A stretch of DNA of 64,000 nt from Dasania phycosphaerae. Lineage in GTDB: Bacteria; Pseudomonadota; Gammaproteobacteria; Pseudomonadales; Dasaniaceae. The notes under the pieces were generated by a model. The model did no database searches. It saw only the letters and a list, made by a program, of their open reading frames with translations, and was not told the DNA's origin. Below, one piece after another: positions 15,950 through 24,189 of the stretch (the stretch's first letter is position 1; each line of letters opens with the position of its first letter). The position numbers were made by a program, and so were the translations under genes. The stretch lies in the NCBI RefSeq assembly GCF_026891035.1, contig NZ_JAPTGG010000007.1:124001-188000 (forward strand), in the 5' to 3' direction.

Positions 15950-16519
15950 ATGGCTACGTATTCAACTAATGAGTTTAAAAACGGTCTCAAGCTGATGTTA
16001 GAGGGCGACCCCTGCACCATACTTGAGAACGAGTTTGTGCGCCCAGGTAAAGGTCAGGCGTTTAACCGGGTTAAGTTTCGCAACTTAAAAACTGGCAGAG
16101 TGTGGGAGCGCTCCTTAAAGTCTGGCGAAAAGCTGGAAGGCGCTGATGTACTGGATATAGAGGCCGAGTACCTCTACAGCGACGGTGAGTTTTGGCACTT
16201 TATGGAGCCCAATACTTATGAGCAGTATCAGGCCGATGCCAATGCGGTAGCCGATGTTAAAGACTGGCTAAAAGAGCAAGATAAGTGCGTGGTTACTCTA
16301 TTTAATGGAGCGCCTCTAGCCGTACAAGTGCCCAACTTCGTAGACTTGGAAGTTACCGATACCGATCCCGGTGAAAAAGGCGATACCGCCCAAGGTGGCA
16401 GCAAGCCGGCGACCCTTAGCACGGGTGCGGTAGTACGCGTACCGCTATTTATTAATATTGGTGAAGTCTTGCGTATAGATACACGTACTGGCGAATATGT
16501 TAGCCGCGCTAAAGGCTAA
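15950..16519 (+). CDS. efp: translation elongation factor P
   Basis: 189 residues, full length. EF-P binds ribosomes stalled at polyproline stretches and speeds peptide-bond formation. The modification loop PGKGQAFNRVK places the acceptor lysine at K34, the residue that EpmB/EpmA beta-lysylate, and both modification genes are in this window. The C-terminal OB-fold signature VDTDPGEKGDTAQGGSKPAT and the end RTGEYVSRAKG are intact. Its natural partner epmA follows within 75 bases; epmB lies 9.5 kb upstream on the other strand. Confidence 0.97.
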   Translation: MATYSTNEFKNGLKLMLEGDPCTILENEFVRPGKGQAFNRVKFRNLKTGRVWERSLKSGEKLEGADVLDIEAEYLYSDGEFWHFMEPNTYEQYQADANAVADVKDWLKEQDKCVVTLFNGAPLAVQVPNFVDLEVTDTDPGEKGDTAQGGSKPATLSTGAVVRVPLFINIGEVLRIDTRTGEYVSRAKG

Positions 16520-16529
16520 ACTCCCTCAC

Positions 16530-16568
16530 ACGGCTCTGCTGATTTAGCAGGGCCGTTATTGTTTTTAT
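16530..16568 (+). terminator. hairpin and T-rich tail after efp
   Basis: ACGGCTCTGCT (16530-16540) pairs with AGCAGGGCCGT (16546-16556), one G-T wobble, then TATTGTTTTTAT. It probably ends or attenuates the efp message before epmA. Confidence 0.7.
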
Positions 16569-16589
16569 GTATTCATGTTAGTGCAGCCT

Positions 16590-17549
16590 ATGTCAGTTTG
16601 GCAACCCTCCGCGGCTATCTCACGACTACAGCATCGAGCGCAATTATTAGCGCAGACGCGGCAGTTTTTTGCTGAGCGCGGGGTATTGGAAGTGGAAACC
16701 CCGTTGCTATGCCAGCACGCAGTTACCGACCCCCATATGCCCATTTTGGCGGCTGATAACCCCTTATTGGGCGAGCAGCCCTATTATCTGCAAAGCTCCC
16801 CCGAATATGCCATGAAGCGTTTATTGGCAGCGGGCAGCGGCCCTATTTACCAATTGTGTAAAGCCTTTAGGGGCGGTGAGCAAAGCCGCCGTCACAACCC
16901 TGAGTTCAGCATGTTGGAGTGGTATAGGCCGGGCTTTGATCATTTCCAATTAATGGACGAAATATCGGATTTATTAATAGCGCTAATGGCTGTGCCTGCG
17001 GCGCAACAGATTTCTTATGGGGAATTATTTGAGCAGCACTTGGGTATCAACCCCCATACCGCAACCGCAACGCAATTAGAGCAATTGGCCCGTCAGCAGC
17101 TTGATATACAAATGCACAGTGATCAGCGTGACGATTGGTTAAATCTGTTAATAGCCGAAGTGATAGAGCCCAAGCTGGGCTTTGATACCCCGCTATTTAT
17201 CTACGATTACCCCGCCAGCCAGGCAGCCCTGGCAAGGCTCGCCACAGACGCTAACGGCCATGCTGTGGCGCAACGCTTTGAGCTGTATGTGCAGGGTATA
17301 GAGTTGGCCAATGGTTATTTTGAGTTAACCGACAGCGCTGAACAGGCGCGGCGTTTTCAGCAAGAGCAGCAACAGCGCCAGCAATTGAATCAGCCTGCGA
17401 TGGCTAGCGATGCTTATTTATTGGCGGCTCTAGAATCGGGCCTGCCTGAGTGTGCGGGTGTGGCTTTGGGCTTTGATCGCTTGGTGATGCTGGCCCTGCA
17501 GTGTGAGCGCATCGATGAGGTGTTGAGCTTTACTAGCGATAAGGCTTAA
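16590..17549 (+). CDS. epmA: EF-P--(R)-beta-lysine ligase EpmA
   Basis: A truncated class II lysyl-tRNA synthetase paralogue that attaches beta-lysine to K34 of EF-P. It lacks the tRNA anticodon-binding domain: the protein is 319 residues and starts directly in the catalytic core. Motifs seen: FRGGEQSRRHNPEFSMLEWYR (motif 2), GIELANGYFELTD, and GVALGFDRLVMLAL (motif 3). I chose the ATG at 16590 because MSVWQPSAAI aligns with the family N-terminus; the ATG at 16575 is also in frame, and neither has a clear Shine-Dalgarno. It follows efp directly. Confidence 0.93.
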   Translation: MSVWQPSAAISRLQHRAQLLAQTRQFFAERGVLEVETPLLCQHAVTDPHMPILAADNPLLGEQPYYLQSSPEYAMKRLLAAGSGPIYQLCKAFRGGEQSRRHNPEFSMLEWYRPGFDHFQLMDEISDLLIALMAVPAAQQISYGELFEQHLGINPHTATATQLEQLARQQLDIQMHSDQRDDWLNLLIAEVIEPKLGFDTPLFIYDYPASQAALARLATDANGHAVAQRFELYVQGIELANGYFELTDSAEQARRFQQEQQQRQQLNQPAMASDAYLLAALESGLPECAGVALGFDRLVMLALQCERIDEVLSFTSDKA

Positions 17550-17555
17550 GTTTTT

Positions 17556-17590
17556 AGTTGCAAGTTGCAAGTTGCAAGTTGCAAGTTGAA
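17556..17590. repeat. 7-bp tandem repeat (AGTTGCA)
   Basis: Five units of AGTTGCA, the last one AGTTGAA, in the short gap between convergent epmA and a permease gene. A related sequence lies at 22683-22745, also between convergent genes. Confidence 0.85.
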
Positions 17591-17603
17591 AGAAAAAGAA
17601 ATA

Positions 17604-18395
17604 TTAGGCGAACATGCGCCATAGGCCGATGAGGCTAATTAATAATAAGGCGCTGCCCACTAAGCGAAAAAACACTTGGCTTTCGGCCTGTAATAATTTT
17701 TTGTGTAACAGTAAACCCAGCCAGTGGCCCAAGCCTGCGCAAGGCAATAGCCAGAGTTGATGGATCAGCTGTAAGTCTACCCCTGCGTAAATAAACGCAG
17801 CCATTTTTATCGCTACTAAAATAAACCACAGCATAAACAGCGTGTTGCGCAGCTGCTCTTTGGCAACGTGATTCACAAAGGCGACAATAATTAAAGGCGC
17901 GCCTATTAACGAAGTGCCGCTGACATAGGCTCCCAAACATAAAAAGAATACATCCAGCCATTTATTTTTGCTGCTAAAAGGTTTGTTAATAATATAACTC
18001 AGCGCATAACAGGCCACGATAATAAAAATAATCCCACTGAGTATATTGGCGGGTAAGGTGATCAAGCCAAACACGCCTACCAGCTTGGGCACTATCATGA
18101 TCGCCATGGATTTTTTTAAATAGGCCCAGTCTATGGTGCTGGTATGCGTTGTGTTGGAAGGTGCGGCCTTGGCGCTGTGTTTAAGCTGGCGTTGATCCAG
18201 CCAAATACTTAAGGCAGAAAAAAATAATAAATGAACCGAAATTAGCGGCAAGTAAACCAGCGGATCATTGTGTATTAATAGCATAAAGGGCAGTGATAAC
18301 ACCGCCCCGCCAAAACCCAGGCCGGAGCGTACAAAACCGCTCCAAACAAAGCTTAGGGCGATAAGCCCGTATTGCAGATCACTGAGTTCTGCCAA
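17604..18395 (-). CDS. TauE/SafE-family membrane permease
   Basis: 263 residues with seven or eight hydrophobic segments. The family features are the start FVWSGFVRSGLGFGGAVLSLPFMLL, in which GLGFGGA is conserved, and the mirrored second half (VSGTSLIGAPLIIVAFVNH). Members export or import small organosulfur or organic anions such as sulfite, sulfoacetate or taurine. No sulfur-metabolism gene is nearby, so the substrate is unknown. The gene lies 25 bases downstream of psd on the same strand and could be cotranscribed with it. Confidence 0.8.
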   Translation of the reverse strand: MAELSDLQYGLIALSFVWSGFVRSGLGFGGAVLSLPFMLLIHNDPLVYLPLISVHLLFFSALSIWLDQRQLKHSAKAAPSNTTHTSTIDWAYLKKSMAIMIVPKLVGVFGLITLPANILSGIIFIIVACYALSYIINKPFSSKNKWLDVFFLCLGAYVSGTSLIGAPLIIVAFVNHVAKEQLRNTLFMLWFILVAIKMAAFIYAGVDLQLIHQLWLLPCAGLGHWLGLLLHKKLLQAESQVFFRLVGSALLLISLIGLWRMFA

Positions 18396-18420
18396 AATAA
18401 CAACCTAAGTTTACTGTTGT

Positions 18421-19308
18421 TTATGCAGAAGTGATTTCGCCGAATAGCTCACCCATTACCGTAGGGTAATCGGCCGAGAACTTGTCATCCCACTCCATTA
18501 CGCCTTTGGGGAAGATCACTATGGCAGTAGAGCCCAGCTTAAAGCGGCCCATCTCCTCACCTTTTTCTAGGCGTATGTTTTGCGGCGCTGCTTGGCCGTC
18601 TTGCTGGTAATGGTGGGTTTGAATTTGGCGTTTAATCGGTGCGACTTGGCCTGCCCAGGTAGTTTCTATGCCAGCCACTATCATGGCACCCACTAACACC
18701 ACGGCCATGGGGCCTATGTCAGTGTCAAAGATACACACGGCGCGTTCGTTGCGCGCAAACAGGCGCGGCACATTGTCGGCGGTAGTGCCGTTCACCGAGA
18801 ATAAGTCGCCAGGCACATAAGTCATGGACTTGAGAGTGCCCGCCATGGGCATATGCACGCGGTGGTAATCTTTTGGTGATAGGTAAACCGTGGCAAATTT
18901 ACCGCCCTCGAAAGGCTGCGCGGCTTCTACATCGCCGCCCAATAGCTCTAGCAGGCTGTAGCTTTGACCCTTGGCTTGAAAGATACGGCCATTTTCAATA
19001 TCGCCCAGCTGGCTAATCGCCCCATCGGCGGGGCAGGCTATAGTGTTATCACCTGCAACTATGGGCCTAGCATCGGGTGCTAAGGCGCGGGTAAAAAAGG
19101 CATTAAAGTTTTTATAGTTTAGCGGCTCGGGGTCGGCGGCCTCGCTCATATTGACGCCATAATGGCTGATAAAGCGGGTAATAAAGGTGTTTTTTACCCA
19201 GGGCCACTCACAGTCAGCGACCTTGCCCACTAGGCGGGATAGTAAATGCTGGGGGGTAAGGTATTGAGCGATAATAAAAAGTATTTTCACAAAGAGTCCT
19301 TGGGTCAT
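18421..19308 (-). CDS. psd: phosphatidylserine decarboxylase proenzyme
   Basis: Makes phosphatidylethanolamine from phosphatidylserine at the inner membrane. The 295-residue proenzyme holds the self-cleavage motif LGST (258-261, in FKLGSTAIVIF). Cleavage before S260 gives the small alpha chain with its pyruvoyl prosthetic group. The conserved DYHRVHMP segment lies near the middle, and FALFNE-type motifs of the family are represented by LFARNERAVC. In Pseudomonas psd is close to fimX and serB; here it is 13 kb away because of the inserted amine and EF-P block. The start ATG at 19308 gives the usual length. Confidence 0.96.
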   Translation of the reverse strand: MTQGLFVKILFIIAQYLTPQHLLSRLVGKVADCEWPWVKNTFITRFISHYGVNMSEAADPEPLNYKNFNAFFTRALAPDARPIVAGDNTIACPADGAISQLGDIENGRIFQAKGQSYSLLELLGGDVEAAQPFEGGKFATVYLSPKDYHRVHMPMAGTLKSMTYVPGDLFSVNGTTADNVPRLFARNERAVCIFDTDIGPMAVVLVGAMIVAGIETTWAGQVAPIKRQIQTHHYQQDGQAAPQNIRLEKGEEMGRFKLGSTAIVIFPKGVMEWDDKFSADYPTVMGELFGEITSA

Positions 19309-19458
19309 AGCGACGGGTAATAAGGAGGGGGATTGTACTAAATGTCACCCTAAAAGCACATGCAAAGGCGCTGGCGAATAGCTGGTGGTGGTTTATATTA
19401 CAGGGATGCAGTTAAGTTTTTGCAGCTTATGGTCACTAAGCAGGTAAAGGGAGAGTAC

Positions 19459-19959
19459 ATGAAAACGCCAGAGATACCGGAAAACGAAGCCCAACGGCTA
19501 TTAGATTTAGTCGCGCATAATATACTGGATACCAAGGCGGAGGAGCGCTTTGATCGCATCACACGCCTAGCCCAGCGCACCTTTAAGGTGCCTATCGCTT
19601 TGGTGAGCATAGTTGATAAAGATAGGCAGTGGTTTAAGTCGCGCTGCGGTTTGGATGCGGAGCAAACCCCTAGAGATATTTCATTTTGTGGTCACGCAAT
19701 CTTAGGCGACAGCGTTTTTGCGGTAGAAAATGCCTTAGAGGATGAGCGCTTTAGAGATAACCCGCTAGTGACAGGCCCCCCCAATATACGCTTTTATGCC
19801 GGTTGCCCTTTGAATTCCGCCCAAGGTTATAAGCTGGGCACCCTTTGTATTATTGACGACAAACCTCGCAGCTTTGATGTTGAAAACAAGGCCTTGTTAG
19901 CAAGTTTTGCCGAAATGGTGGAGTGCGAGTTGCATGAGTTATGCCATGAAGGCAATTAG
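19459..19959 (+). CDS. single-GAF-domain protein
   Basis: 166 residues from the ATG at 19459, which has AAAGGGAGAG directly before it; the open frame upstream to 19360 lacks such a site. The whole protein is one GAF domain (residues 20-160) with LVSIVDKDRQWFKSRCGL, DISFCGHAIL and FYAGCPL, features of the free-standing or N-terminal GAF domains usually fused to histidine kinases or diguanylate cyclases. No output domain is present. It may sense a small ligand or redox state and act by protein contact. Function unknown. Confidence 0.75.
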   Translation: MKTPEIPENEAQRLLDLVAHNILDTKAEERFDRITRLAQRTFKVPIALVSIVDKDRQWFKSRCGLDAEQTPRDISFCGHAILGDSVFAVENALEDERFRDNPLVTGPPNIRFYAGCPLNSAQGYKLGTLCIIDDKPRSFDVENKALLASFAEMVECELHELCHEGN

Positions 19960-20098
19960 CCGGCCCTATTTAGTAGTGGCTGTAAAGTGCTAATCGCCAA
20001 TAGTTTTGTGACATATTGCCAAAAATAATTGCTGAGTTGTTCGCTGCTATTCCGCTATTATCGTTCCCAATCTAGGACGCTTTTAGAAAGGAAGCAAT

Positions 20099-20986
20099 AT
20101 GAAGACTCTATTTTTATCTATCCCCCTATTGATAGTCGTAGCTGCCACCTCTGCTTGTGGCGGCGGCGGTGGCGGCGGTAGCTCTGAAGCTGCGGCTAGT
20201 GTTGCTATTGATTCTACGCCTGCAATTTATAAGCCTGATAATTATATAAATTCTGAAGTCTATGACGGTAGCCTGCAGGGTACTTGGGTATTAATAGAAA
20301 ACTCTACTTTGCAGTTTGACTTGGATGACTTTTCATCATTAGAAGGCTTTTTTGAGCTGCAGTATTATCGACGTACTTTGGTGTATTTATATGATGATGA
20401 GTATGGGGTTGATGCTTTTTATTGTATGGATGGCGGGCTTTATACAGAAGATTACGGTATTAATTTAAGTGCTGATGATGTCTCGTTTAATGTAGGTGCT
20501 TACACCTTTAATGGCACTGCCGTTAATAATAACCATATAGAAGGTAGTTTTACTGGCGTGAGTGATGGTGCTGAGTTTTTACGCAGTACAGTGACTTTAC
20601 ATAAGCTGGAATCTTATGATTCTGGGCCATGGGTCGATTTTGGCACTTTAGATTTTGAACCTAGCTCTGAAAGCTTTGCAGTGAGCTGTTATGAGCAAGT
20701 CAGCTTGTCGGGCGAGGACTATATAGACGGGACTTTAGTGCCGGTTAGCGCAGAGCTACTGTTTATTGATGGTTATGACGATTCTTTTGACCTTGCTTCG
20801 TTTACCGCTTTTGAGGTGGATGTCGATGGTGAGGCTGCAAGCTTAGTCGAAGTGGATACGCCGTTAAATTATTATCTTGATGACGAAAGCGTTGCAATTA
20901 CATTACAAAATAATACGGTCAACAGCATTAAAGGTACGGTTAGTTCCGCCAGTGGCACAGTCACTTTCGACGTTAATACGCACTAA
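20099..20986 (+). CDS. hypothetical secreted lipoprotein with a polyglycine linker
   Basis: 295 residues, acidic. The signal peptide LSIPLLIVVAATSAC has a lipobox ending at the cysteine, followed directly by seven glycines and two serines, a flexible linker often seen after the lipidated Cys in marine gammaproteobacterial lipoproteins. The rest is beta-rich with many D, S and Y residues and no recognised domain. It is probably anchored in the outer membrane. GAAAGGAAGC precedes the ATG. It is convergent with rsgA. I do not recognise the family. Confidence 0.6.
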   Translation: MKTLFLSIPLLIVVAATSACGGGGGGGSSEAAASVAIDSTPAIYKPDNYINSEVYDGSLQGTWVLIENSTLQFDLDDFSSLEGFFELQYYRRTLVYLYDDEYGVDAFYCMDGGLYTEDYGINLSADDVSFNVGAYTFNGTAVNNNHIEGSFTGVSDGAEFLRSTVTLHKLESYDSGPWVDFGTLDFEPSSESFAVSCYEQVSLSGEDYIDGTLVPVSAELLFIDGYDDSFDLASFTAFEVDVDGEAASLVEVDTPLNYYLDDESVAITLQNNTVNSIKGTVSSASGTVTFDVNTH

Positions 20987-20995
20987 AGTTAGTGC

Positions 20996-22012
20996 TTATA
21001 ACTGCTCTAGAGAGTTAGCAATAGACGCATAACTCGCTATGCGCTCAGGGCTAATCTTCCCCTCTGCTATGGCTGCTTGCAACGAGCAGCCGGGCTCACC
21101 TTCGTGTTTACAGTCTCTAAACTTACAGTTGTTTAGATAGGGGCGAAACTCCACAAAGCCATCGGCCACTTGCTCGCGGCTCATATGCCATAGGCCAAAT
21201 TCCCGTATGCCCGGTGAGTCGATTAAGTCGCCGCCCTCGGGGAAGTGAAACAGTTTGGCGGTGGTGGTGGTGTGGGTGCCCTTGTTGCGAGCCTGTGATA
21301 GCTCTCCCACTTTAATATCCACGCCAGGTAGTAAAGCGTTGATTAAAGAGGATTTCCCTACACCCGATTGCCCTACAAATACGCTGGTGCGATCTTTAAG
21401 GGTGGATTTTAAAGCGCTGAGCCCATCCTGGCTTTTAGTAGAGGCCTCTAAAATCTTATAGCCTATTTGCGGGTAAATCTTGAGCAAGTCATCCATTTGT
21501 TGGCGACCTGCTTCATCTAATAAGTCGACTTTGTTGAGCAAAATTAACGGCTCTATATTGACCGCTTCGGCTGCGACTAAGTAGCGGTTGATTAAATTGG
21601 CATGGGGCTCGGGGTGCAGAGCCAGCACGATGACGATGTAATCTATATTGGCAGCAACTGGCCGCAGGTTGCCGTGGCTATCGGGGCGTGATAGCTCGCT
21701 GCTGCGTTCGCTGGTGGCCACCACCACGCCGGTGGGTTTGCCCTCGCGCCAAATGATTTTGTCGCCGGTGACTAACGAGCCTAGATTAGCCCGTAGGTGG
21801 CAGCGCTGTGCCGGGCCGGGCTGATCTAAGGGCTCTACATCTACTTGCTGGCCGTAGTGAGCGATTATTAAACCGTTTTGTTCTGGCCCTAACTCGCCTT
21901 CATTGATTTGCTCGTCTATGCGCTGGGCGCGTTTGTTGGCCCGCTCGCTGCGTTCATCTTGAATTTTTTGTATACGCCAGTTTTGGCGGCGATTGAGTTT
22001 GCGCTTAGACAT
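20996..22012 (-). CDS. rsgA: ribosome small-subunit GTPase RsgA
   Basis: Circularly permuted GTPase that checks maturation of the 30S subunit. 338 residues: N-terminal basic tail and OB fold, then GTPase motifs in permuted order - NKVD (G4), GQSGVGKSSLINAL (G1), DSPGIREFG (G3) - and a C-terminal zinc site (CKFRDCKHEGEPGC). Divergent from orn, as in Pseudomonas and Escherichia. Confidence 0.96.
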   Translation of the reverse strand: MSKRKLNRRQNWRIQKIQDERSERANKRAQRIDEQINEGELGPEQNGLIIAHYGQQVDVEPLDQPGPAQRCHLRANLGSLVTGDKIIWREGKPTGVVVATSERSSELSRPDSHGNLRPVAANIDYIVIVLALHPEPHANLINRYLVAAEAVNIEPLILLNKVDLLDEAGRQQMDDLLKIYPQIGYKILEASTKSQDGLSALKSTLKDRTSVFVGQSGVGKSSLINALLPGVDIKVGELSQARNKGTHTTTTAKLFHFPEGGDLIDSPGIREFGLWHMSREQVADGFVEFRPYLNNCKFRDCKHEGEPGCSLQAAIAEGKISPERIASYASIANSLEQL

Positions 22013-22120
22013 AAGAGTTCATTGCAAAAATAGGTGGGGCTATTATTAATCCTCAAGCCGTGCTTTGCTACACTTAGGCCTGATTTAATTGCTTAAGCGT
22101 ACAATTACTGGGAAAGATGC

Positions 22121-22663
22121 ATGTCTGATAACTTAAATTTAATTTGGATAGACCTAGAAATGACCGGTTTAGAGCCCGATACCGATCATATTATTGAAAT
22201 TGCCACTATTGTGACCGATAGCAATTTAAATATTTTGGCCGAAGGCCCCGTGATGGCCATACATCAGCCCGACGAAGTGCTGGCGGCTATGGATGAGTGG
22301 AATACCAGCCACCATGGCGCCTCTGGCCTAACTGAGCGGGTGCGCAAAAGTACTATTACTGCTGCCGAGGCCGAGCAAAAAACCATAGCGTTTTTACAGC
22401 AATATGTGGCGCCTGGGGTGTCGCCTATGTGTGGCAACAGCGTGGGCCAAGATAGGCGTTTTATGGTGCGCGAAATGAAAGCCCTAGAGGCTTATTTTCA
22501 CTATCGCAATTTGGATGTCAGCACCCCTAAAGAGCTGATGCGACGCTGGCGCCCCGATTTAGAGGCGGGCTTCACCAAAAAAGGTGCTCACTTGGCCTTG
22601 GACGATATACGCGAATCTATCGCCGAGCTGCAATACTATCGTGAGCACTTTTTTAAATTATAA
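22121..22663 (+). CDS. orn: oligoribonuclease
   Basis: Degrades 2-5-mer RNA, including the pGpG left by c-di-GMP phosphodiesterases, so it also matters to the c-di-GMP enzymes in this window. 180 residues, full length. DEDDh exonuclease motifs: IWIDLEMTGLEPDTD (Exo I), CGNSVGQDRRFM (Exo II) and HLALDDIRESIAEL (Exo III, with the catalytic His). Divergent from rsgA. Confidence 0.97.
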   Translation: MSDNLNLIWIDLEMTGLEPDTDHIIEIATIVTDSNLNILAEGPVMAIHQPDEVLAAMDEWNTSHHGASGLTERVRKSTITAAEAEQKTIAFLQQYVAPGVSPMCGNSVGQDRRFMVREMKALEAYFHYRNLDVSTPKELMRRWRPDLEAGFTKKGAHLALDDIRESIAELQYYREHFFKL

Positions 22664-22682
22664 AGGTTAAGCTTTAAGTGGC

Positions 22683-22745
22683 AAGCTGCAAGCGACAAGT
22701 GGTAAGGCTCAGGTGTTGTGGTTTCGCTCTTGAAGCTTGCAGCTT
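22683..22745. repeat. 10-bp inverted repeat in a convergent gap
   Basis: AAGCTGCAAG (22683-22692) and CTTGCAGCTT (22736-22745) are exact complements. The sequence between includes AAGCGACAAG, a degenerate copy. The unit resembles the (AGTTGCA) array at 17556. Possibly a REP-like element or a bidirectional terminator for orn and the aminotransferase gene. Confidence 0.6.
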
Positions 22746-22750
22746 TGATC

Positions 22751-23947
22751 TTATTTGATCACCGCTGCTATAGCGTCGGCAGCGTAATCTATATTGGCTG
22801 TTGTTAAACCGGTAAAGCTGATTCTTCCCGAGCCCACCATATAAATACTGTGCTGTTCACGCAGCGCGGTGATTTGTGCTGTATTTAAAGGCAAAAATGA
22901 AAACATACCGTGTTGCTTAAGTAAGTAGCTAAAATCTACTTGCTGCTGTTTTTGCTGTAGCTGCTCGGCTAGCTGGGTGCGCATAGCTAAAAGGCGCTGG
23001 CGCATGGTCTCAACCTCTGCCTGCCAGGCTAGGCGACTCGCTTCATCCATTAAAATAGTTTTAACAATGGCGGCGCCATTGGCGGGAGGGATGGAGTAGC
23101 AAGCGCGAGCAATGGCCAGCAGCTGGCTGACTATAGAGCGGTTTTGCTTGCTGTTGCTGCTTAACACGCTAATGCTGCCGGTGCGCTCGCGGTACAGGGT
23201 GAAGTTTTTAGAGCAGGAGGCACTGACTATAAGTTCAGGCAAATGCTCGGCCATATAGCGTATGCCGTAGGCGTCCTCTTCCAGACTGTGGGCAAAGCCT
23301 TGGTAGGCCTGGTCTATTACTGGCACTAGATCTTTTTCTAAAACTAAGGCCGTTAAATCACGCCATTGCTGTGGCGATAAATCGGCGCCGGAAGGGTTGT
23401 GGCAGCAGCCGTGCAGTAATACGGCATCCCCTGCTTTGGCTTCGTCCCTGAGCGTATTTAGCATTTGCTCAAAGTCTATAGTCTGTTGCCCTATACGGTA
23501 ATAGGGGTAGGCTGCCGTGGCTATGTTTGCGCTGGCAAAAATAGCGTAGTGGTTATCCCAGGTAGGTTGGCTTAACCATAGTTTGCTGTTGGGGTTGCTG
23601 CGGGCAATTAGCTGCGCAGCCAGGTATAAGCCGCCGCTACTGCCAGGGGTTTGTATAGTGCTGATGCGCTGTGCCTGCAATGCAGGGTGTTGCTGGCCAA
23701 AAATAAGCTGCTCTATGCAGTGGTTATATTCCATATCTCCCGCTATGCCGGTGTAGGTTTTGCTGGTTTGTTCGCTGAGGTACTTGTGTTCGGCCGCTTT
23801 TACGGTGGTTAAAATGGGCGCTATGCCGGTTTCATCTTTATAAACGCCAGCACCCAAATCGACTTTTAGTGGATTATTATCCTGCAAAAAAGCGCCGATC
23901 AAACTCAAAATAGGGTCATCAGGTAACAGGGCTAGTTGTTCAAACAT
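22751..23947 (-). CDS. aspartate/aromatic aminotransferase (class I)
   Basis: 398 residues, full length for the AspC/TyrB family. PLP-lysine segment SASCSKNFTLYRERTGS (Schiff-base K in CSKN), VLLHGCCHNPSGADLS (the conserved NPTG-type turn), and VIDQAYQGFAHSLEED (the PLP-pyridine Asp). GAGVYKDETG near the N-terminus is the family's GVGVYKDE signature. It transfers amino groups between aspartate or aromatic amino acids and 2-oxoglutarate. Choice between AspC and TyrB cannot be made by eye. Confidence 0.9.
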   Translation of the reverse strand: MFEQLALLPDDPILSLIGAFLQDNNPLKVDLGAGVYKDETGIAPILTTVKAAEHKYLSEQTSKTYTGIAGDMEYNHCIEQLIFGQQHPALQAQRISTIQTPGSSGGLYLAAQLIARSNPNSKLWLSQPTWDNHYAIFASANIATAAYPYYRIGQQTIDFEQMLNTLRDEAKAGDAVLLHGCCHNPSGADLSPQQWRDLTALVLEKDLVPVIDQAYQGFAHSLEEDAYGIRYMAEHLPELIVSASCSKNFTLYRERTGSISVLSSNSKQNRSIVSQLLAIARACYSIPPANGAAIVKTILMDEASRLAWQAEVETMRQRLLAMRTQLAEQLQQKQQQVDFSYLLKQHGMFSFLPLNTAQITALREQHSIYMVGSGRISFTGLTTANIDYAADAIAAVIK

Positions 23948-24189
23948 GGTTTTATCCTAGCGAGGTGTGAAGGTAAGGAGCATATTATAGGAGAGCTGAT
24001 AGTGGAATAGAAAACAAAAATATTAGCTGTGGCTGTCTTTTTAATGTGGCGTGCATGAGGCAATTGGCAAGGCTAAATCCTTGTTTTAATTTAATTAAAA
24101 AGCCAGCAAGGCTATTCATAAGACGTAACCGCGTCTAAACTACAGCTCACTAAAATATACATTCATGCATTGCTAGTATTCATTTTTAT

